A stretch of 12,741 bases of DNA. It comes from an uncultured Ruminococcus sp. GTDB lineage: Bacteria > Bacillota > Clostridia > Oscillospirales > Ruminococcaceae. The notes under the pieces are model-generated. The model did not search any database. It saw only the letters and a list, made by a program, of their open reading frames with translations, and was not told where the DNA came from. Both the position numbers and the translations under genes were made by a program. The stretch's first letter is position 1; every line of letters begins with the position of its first letter. Below, one piece after another: positions 9,904 to 12,741 of the stretch. The stretch covers positions 1-12,741 of the forward strand of contig CAMWGS010000035.1 in NCBI GenBank assembly GCA_947173865.1, read 5' to 3'.

Positions 9904-12210
9904 ATGATTTTAGACACACAACAGCAAAGACTTTTTGATGAATTTATTTCTCACTTTGAAGTGAAAAAGACTGACACCAACGGCGTGATGACAGCGGTTT
10001 GTCCTTCATGCAGACATGAAAAACTTTATCTTTCGGTAAGCCCTAACAGGCAAACAGGAAATCCAATGGTTCTTATGGACTGTAAGCATAATTGCACATT
10101 CGGTGAAATCATGTCAGCTGCCGAACTTCCGGAAAAAGCAGTATATTTAACCCCACCACGCCCTAAGTTTGAAGATATTACACAGCAGCGTGAACACATC
10201 TACACGGACAAGCATGGCACACCTATTGCTAAAAAGTTTATTACCAAGTATCTTGCAGAATACACGAATAAACGAGGCAAAACACATAAAGCAGGGGATA
10301 AAGCAACATCATGGGAAAGATATGACATACAGACCGGACAATATACAATTGGCTTAAATGGCTTGAAAATGCCCCTATATCATCTCCACCTGCTCTCATC
10401 AGCAGATACAGTAATCATTGTTGAGGGGGAAAAAGACGTTGAAACACTTGAAAGAATGGGTTACACTGCAACAAGTTCACCTAATGGAGCAGGTTCAAAA
10501 TGGAAATCAGATTATAATAAATACTTGACAGGAAAAAGATGTATAGTGCTTACCGATAATGATGAAGTCGGTGAAAATGCAGGTATTCAGACCGCCGAAA
10601 GTCTTGCAAAGAGTAATATTCCAGTAAAGCTAATCAGAGCGACGGACATTTATAAGGACATTAAGAAAAAAGGTGATATATCAGACATTGTTGAAGTTGT
10701 CGGAACTGAAAAGGCGGTTGACTTGCTCCAGAGTGCTATAACAAGTGCTACTGATTATACACCTGCTCCATTACCTGTTATTCCCTCAGAGCAACCAGAA
10801 CACAAACAGAACCGCCCTGACTTCTTTGTATTCAGCGAAAAAAAGCAGGATTATTTTGTACATTCGGCATTATGTGCGGAATACATAAGGAAAAATGAAA
10901 AGTATTGCTTTACAGAGAACTCAGACAGCATTACACAGCGTATTTACTGGTACAGTAATGGTATTTATAATAATATCACGGTCAACCGCTTACAAGCCTA
11001 TATAACCGATATTATAGCGACATATGACCCATTAAAAGTAAGAATGAAAGATGTGAATGAAATTTCAAAGAATGTTTGTGCTGATATTCACAGATACCGT
11101 GATGAAAGAGAACTGAATGCTAACGAGGGAATAATAAACTTCCGAAATGGCATTTTGCACCTTGATAACATGGAGCTTACACCTCATACACCTGATATAT
11201 TTTCCTCTATCCAGATACCATGTGACTTTAAAGGGGAGCAGGCTACACCGATATTTGACAAATTCTTCAATGAACTTACCGATGGCGACAAGGAAAAGCA
11301 ACAACTTCTGCTTGAATTTGTCGGTGCTGCTATCTCAAATGTACATGGTTACAGATTCAGGGGACATAATGGTAACAGCTTATTTCTTGTTGGTGAAGGT
11401 CGCACGGGTAAATCGGTATTGAAAAGATTCGTTGAAAGACTTATCGGAGAAGAAAATTGCAGTAATGGTGACTTGCAAGACCTTGAAAAGCGTTTCGGAA
11501 CATACAATATCTATAATAAACGTCTCTATGGTAACTCTGATGCAGGTTTTATGCCTATTAAAGAATTAAAGATATTCAAACAGCTTACGGGCGGTGATTC
11601 AATCATGATTGAGGGCAAATGCCGTGACAGTTTCAACTATACATTTAAAGGGCTGTTATGGTTCTGTTGCAACCAATTGCCAAAATTTGGTGGTGACAGA
11701 GGTGAACACGTATATAACCGCATTATTCCTGTAGCCTGTACTCACCGTGTGCCTGAATCAGAACGTGATGCGAATTTAGTAGACAAGCTTGTTGGTGAAA
11801 GTAGTGGCATTATCTATAAGGCTATTCAGGCTTTGAAAATTGCAATAAATAACGGCTATAACTTTTCAGTACCAAAGAGCAGTAAACAGTTACTTGAAGT
11901 GTATAAGGTGCAGAACTCCCCTTATCTGTCTTTCTTTAAGGAATGTTGTATCAAACGAACAGCAAGAAAGTTTGATAATGTAACTCAGAAGGTAATGAAT
12001 GACATCATGATTCAGTGGTGCAAAGACAATACTGGTTTATTGAATCCTAAAATTTCGGACTTTAAGAAAGAAGTTGCAGATTATTTACGAATATGTGATT
12101 TGGAAAACCTTATAATTAAAAGTCATGGAAAAAAATACTATTGCTTTACTTTAACACCAGAAACAAAAGAAGCTTATCATAACTTTGATTCAATAATTGA
12201 GAATGAATAA
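9904..12210 (+). CDS. Replication initiator: zinc-finger TOPRIM primase with SF3 (D5/P4-alpha-like) helicase
   Basis: 768 aa with AGGAGG 6 bases before the ATG. Residues 33-64: CPSC...CKHNC zinc site (C33, C36, C60, C64) as in DnaG-type primases. Residues 168-270: TOPRIM, with VEGEKD (Glu174) and LTDNDE (Asp218, Asp220), plus SPNGAGSKWK at 192-201. Residues 300-480: D5_N-like region (NEGIINFRNGILHL at 407-420). Residues 490-610: superfamily 3 ATPase with Walker A GEGRTGKS (497-504), Walker B region YGNSDAGF (542-549), TGGDSIMIEGK (562-572) and motif C FCCNQLP (587-593). The C-terminal 150 residues may hold a winged helix for origin binding. Such fusions open and prime the origin without host DnaB or DnaG, as in phage P4 alpha. 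It lies immediately before the iterons and is controlled by the attenuator upstream. All catalytic motifs look intact. Confidence 0.93.
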   Translation: MILDTQQQRLFDEFISHFEVKKTDTNGVMTAVCPSCRHEKLYLSVSPNRQTGNPMVLMDCKHNCTFGEIMSAAELPEKAVYLTPPRPKFEDITQQREHIYTDKHGTPIAKKFITKYLAEYTNKRGKTHKAGDKATSWERYDIQTGQYTIGLNGLKMPLYHLHLLSSADTVIIVEGEKDVETLERMGYTATSSPNGAGSKWKSDYNKYLTGKRCIVLTDNDEVGENAGIQTAESLAKSNIPVKLIRATDIYKDIKKKGDISDIVEVVGTEKAVDLLQSAITSATDYTPAPLPVIPSEQPEHKQNRPDFFVFSEKKQDYFVHSALCAEYIRKNEKYCFTENSDSITQRIYWYSNGIYNNITVNRLQAYITDIIATYDPLKVRMKDVNEISKNVCADIHRYRDERELNANEGIINFRNGILHLDNMELTPHTPDIFSSIQIPCDFKGEQATPIFDKFFNELTDGDKEKQQLLLEFVGAAISNVHGYRFRGHNGNSLFLVGEGRTGKSVLKRFVERLIGEENCSNGDLQDLEKRFGTYNIYNKRLYGNSDAGFMPIKELKIFKQLTGGDSIMIEGKCRDSFNYTFKGLLWFCCNQLPKFGGDRGEHVYNRIIPVACTHRVPESERDANLVDKLVGESSGIIYKAIQALKIAINNGYNFSVPKSSKQLLEVYKVQNSPYLSFFKECCIKRTARKFDNVTQKVMNDIMIQWCKDNTGLLNPKISDFKKEVADYLRICDLENLIIKSHGKKYYCFTLTPETKEAYHNFDSIIENE

Positions 12211-12483
12211 AATATCATATGGGTAGACAATTCGGGTAGACAGTTGGGGGACTGTTTTTTTTCGTATTGTCTACCCAATTTTTATATACATTTTCCTATA
12301 AATAGCTGAAAATTATTATTTGGGTAGACTATTGGGACTGTTTTTTTTAATCTTATATATATTTTTATTACTATCATGTGTTATAGATTTCATTTTTTTC
12401 CTGTGCATACAATAATAAAAATAGTCCCCCGTGTCTACCCAAATAAATAAAAAAGCCTATAAATAGCAAAACTATGTTGATAA
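12211..12483. other. Origin-proximal AT-rich region with scattered iterons
   Basis: No gene. GGGTAGAC at 12221, 12234 and 12322 (plus), inverted GTCTACCC at 12269-12276 and 12433-12440. TGGGTAGACAAT (12220-12231) pairs with ATTGTCTACCCA (12266-12277), enclosing ACAGT/ACTGT and eight T residues (12255-12262), which could terminate rep. GGGACTGTTTTTTTT is repeated exactly at 12248-12262 and 12334-12348, and CCTATAAATAGC at 12295-12306 and 12456-12467. The remaining sequence is almost pure A/T and suits a DNA unwinding element. No clear DnaA box is visible. Confidence 0.75.
12220..12277 (+). terminator. Putative rep terminator built from inverted iterons
   Basis: A 5-bp stem ACAGT (12240-12244)/ACTGT (12251-12255) and eight T residues, within the larger 12-bp iteron inverted repeat (12220-12231/12266-12277). 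The small stem is weak and the large one lies partly after the T-run, so efficiency is uncertain. Because it contains iterons, initiator binding could change transcription here. Confidence 0.5.
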
Positions 12484-12741
12484 TCGGGTAGACAGTTGGG
12501 TAGACAATTTGAAAATTCGGGTAGACAATTTGAAAATTCGGGTAGACAATTTGAAAATTCATGTAGACTATTTGGAAAATTAAAATAAACTATTTTGAAA
12601 ATTTGAGTAGATAATTTTGAAGTTCGGGTAGACTATTTTGAAGTTCGGGTAGACTATTTTGAAGTTCGGGTAGACTATTTTGAAATTCGGGTAGACTATT
12701 TTGAAATTCGGGTAGACTATTTTGAAATTCGGGTAGACTAT
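12484..12741 (+). repeat. Main iteron array (replication origin)
   Basis: Tandem 21-22-bp units. GGGTAGAC exact at 12486, 12498, 12519, 12540, 12626, 12647, 12668, 12689, 12710 and 12731; three degenerate units lie between (around 12559-12623: ATGTAGAC, AAATAAAC, GAGTAGAT). Three sub-types follow in order: ...CAATTTGAAAAT, ...CTATTTTGAAGT and ...CTATTTTGAAAT, showing block-wise expansion. The array continues across the circle junction to position 55. Placed 270 bp after the initiator gene, it is the likely initiator binding site and origin. Unit number is limited by read length. Confidence 0.9.

Noticed and set aside
9855..9938. Short frame overlapping the rep start, possible leader peptide as in IncFII tap
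   Set aside because: No convincing ribosome site, and the rep gene has its own strong AGGAGG. Control is better explained by the attenuator.
12374..12562. Minus-strand frame with repeated FQIVYPN units
   Set aside because: It is the translation of the iterons; the repeats follow the 21-bp DNA period and there is no ribosome site or promoter.
12484..12741. CRISPR array
   Set aside because: Units are contiguous tandem repeats with no unique spacers, and no cas gene is present.
1..12741. tRNA, rRNA, insertion sequence or phage structural genes
   Set aside because: None could be found by eye: no cloverleaf with a T-loop GTTCRANNC, no transposase, and no capsid, portal or large terminase.

Overview
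The window looks like a complete small circular plasmid of an AT-rich, low-GC Firmicute, probably a gut or rumen clostridium of the Ruminococcus/Oscillospiraceae kind. This rests on strong AGGAGG-type ribosome sites, sigma-A promoters with 17-bp spacers, XRE regulators, a BrnT/BrnA module, DUF6075-like and DUF3486-like proteins and base composition; the host genus is an inference. The first 55 bases are identical to the last 55 (1-55 = 12687-12741). That is what a circular contig with an assembly overlap shows, so the molecule is probably about 12,686 bp. No relaxase, capsid, portal or large terminase gene is visible.

Layout. 12211-12741 plus 1-55 is an origin region: an array of 21-22-bp iterons with core GGGTAGAC, preceded by an AT-rich stretch with further direct and inverted copies. 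56-1230 has no convincing gene. It is rich in hairpins, starts at a promoter inside the iterons and ends at a strong intrinsic terminator, so it is a candidate large structured RNA. 1230-1470 holds a second 21-bp-period array between two facing terminators. 1526-3073 (minus) encodes a DUF3486/Mu gp27-like protein and an unknown coiled-coil protein. 3379-4232 (plus) is a very AT-rich two-gene cassette. 4422-5001 is a BrnT/BrnA toxin-antitoxin pair flanked by near-identical direct repeats that are themselves terminator hairpins. 5022-7579 is a regulatory block: a divergent XRE switch with paired operators, a membrane protein, a DUF6075 operon with two XRE genes, and a divergent phage-type repressor. 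7687-9092 (minus) holds a serine recombinase, a zinc/coiled-coil protein and a small coupled ORF. 9091-9507 holds two small plus-strand genes. 9904-12210 encodes a 768-aa zinc-finger/TOPRIM primase fused to an SF3 (D5/P4-alpha-like) helicase, the replication initiator.

The most interesting system lies at 9579-9819, upstream of the initiator gene. A consensus promoter (TTGACA-17-TATAAT) fires toward rep, and a second perfect consensus promoter fires on the opposite strand inside the leader. The antisense RNA would be about 115-120 nt, with two stem-loops that both expose UUGGCG (a YUNR U-turn loop) and a terminator at its end. The sense leader can form a 10-bp anti-terminator (9711-9720 with 9782-9791) or an 11-bp intrinsic terminator (9781-9791 with 9804-9814). 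The antisense 5' end covers the first anti-terminator arm. This is the full logic of antisense-controlled transcriptional attenuation, known from Inc18 and pT181 plasmids, here attached to a primase-helicase initiator.

A second unexplained signal is the word GGAGCAGG(T). It occurs in full or near-full form 17 times on both strands, in genes, at gene ends and inside hairpins, far more than expected in DNA this AT-rich.
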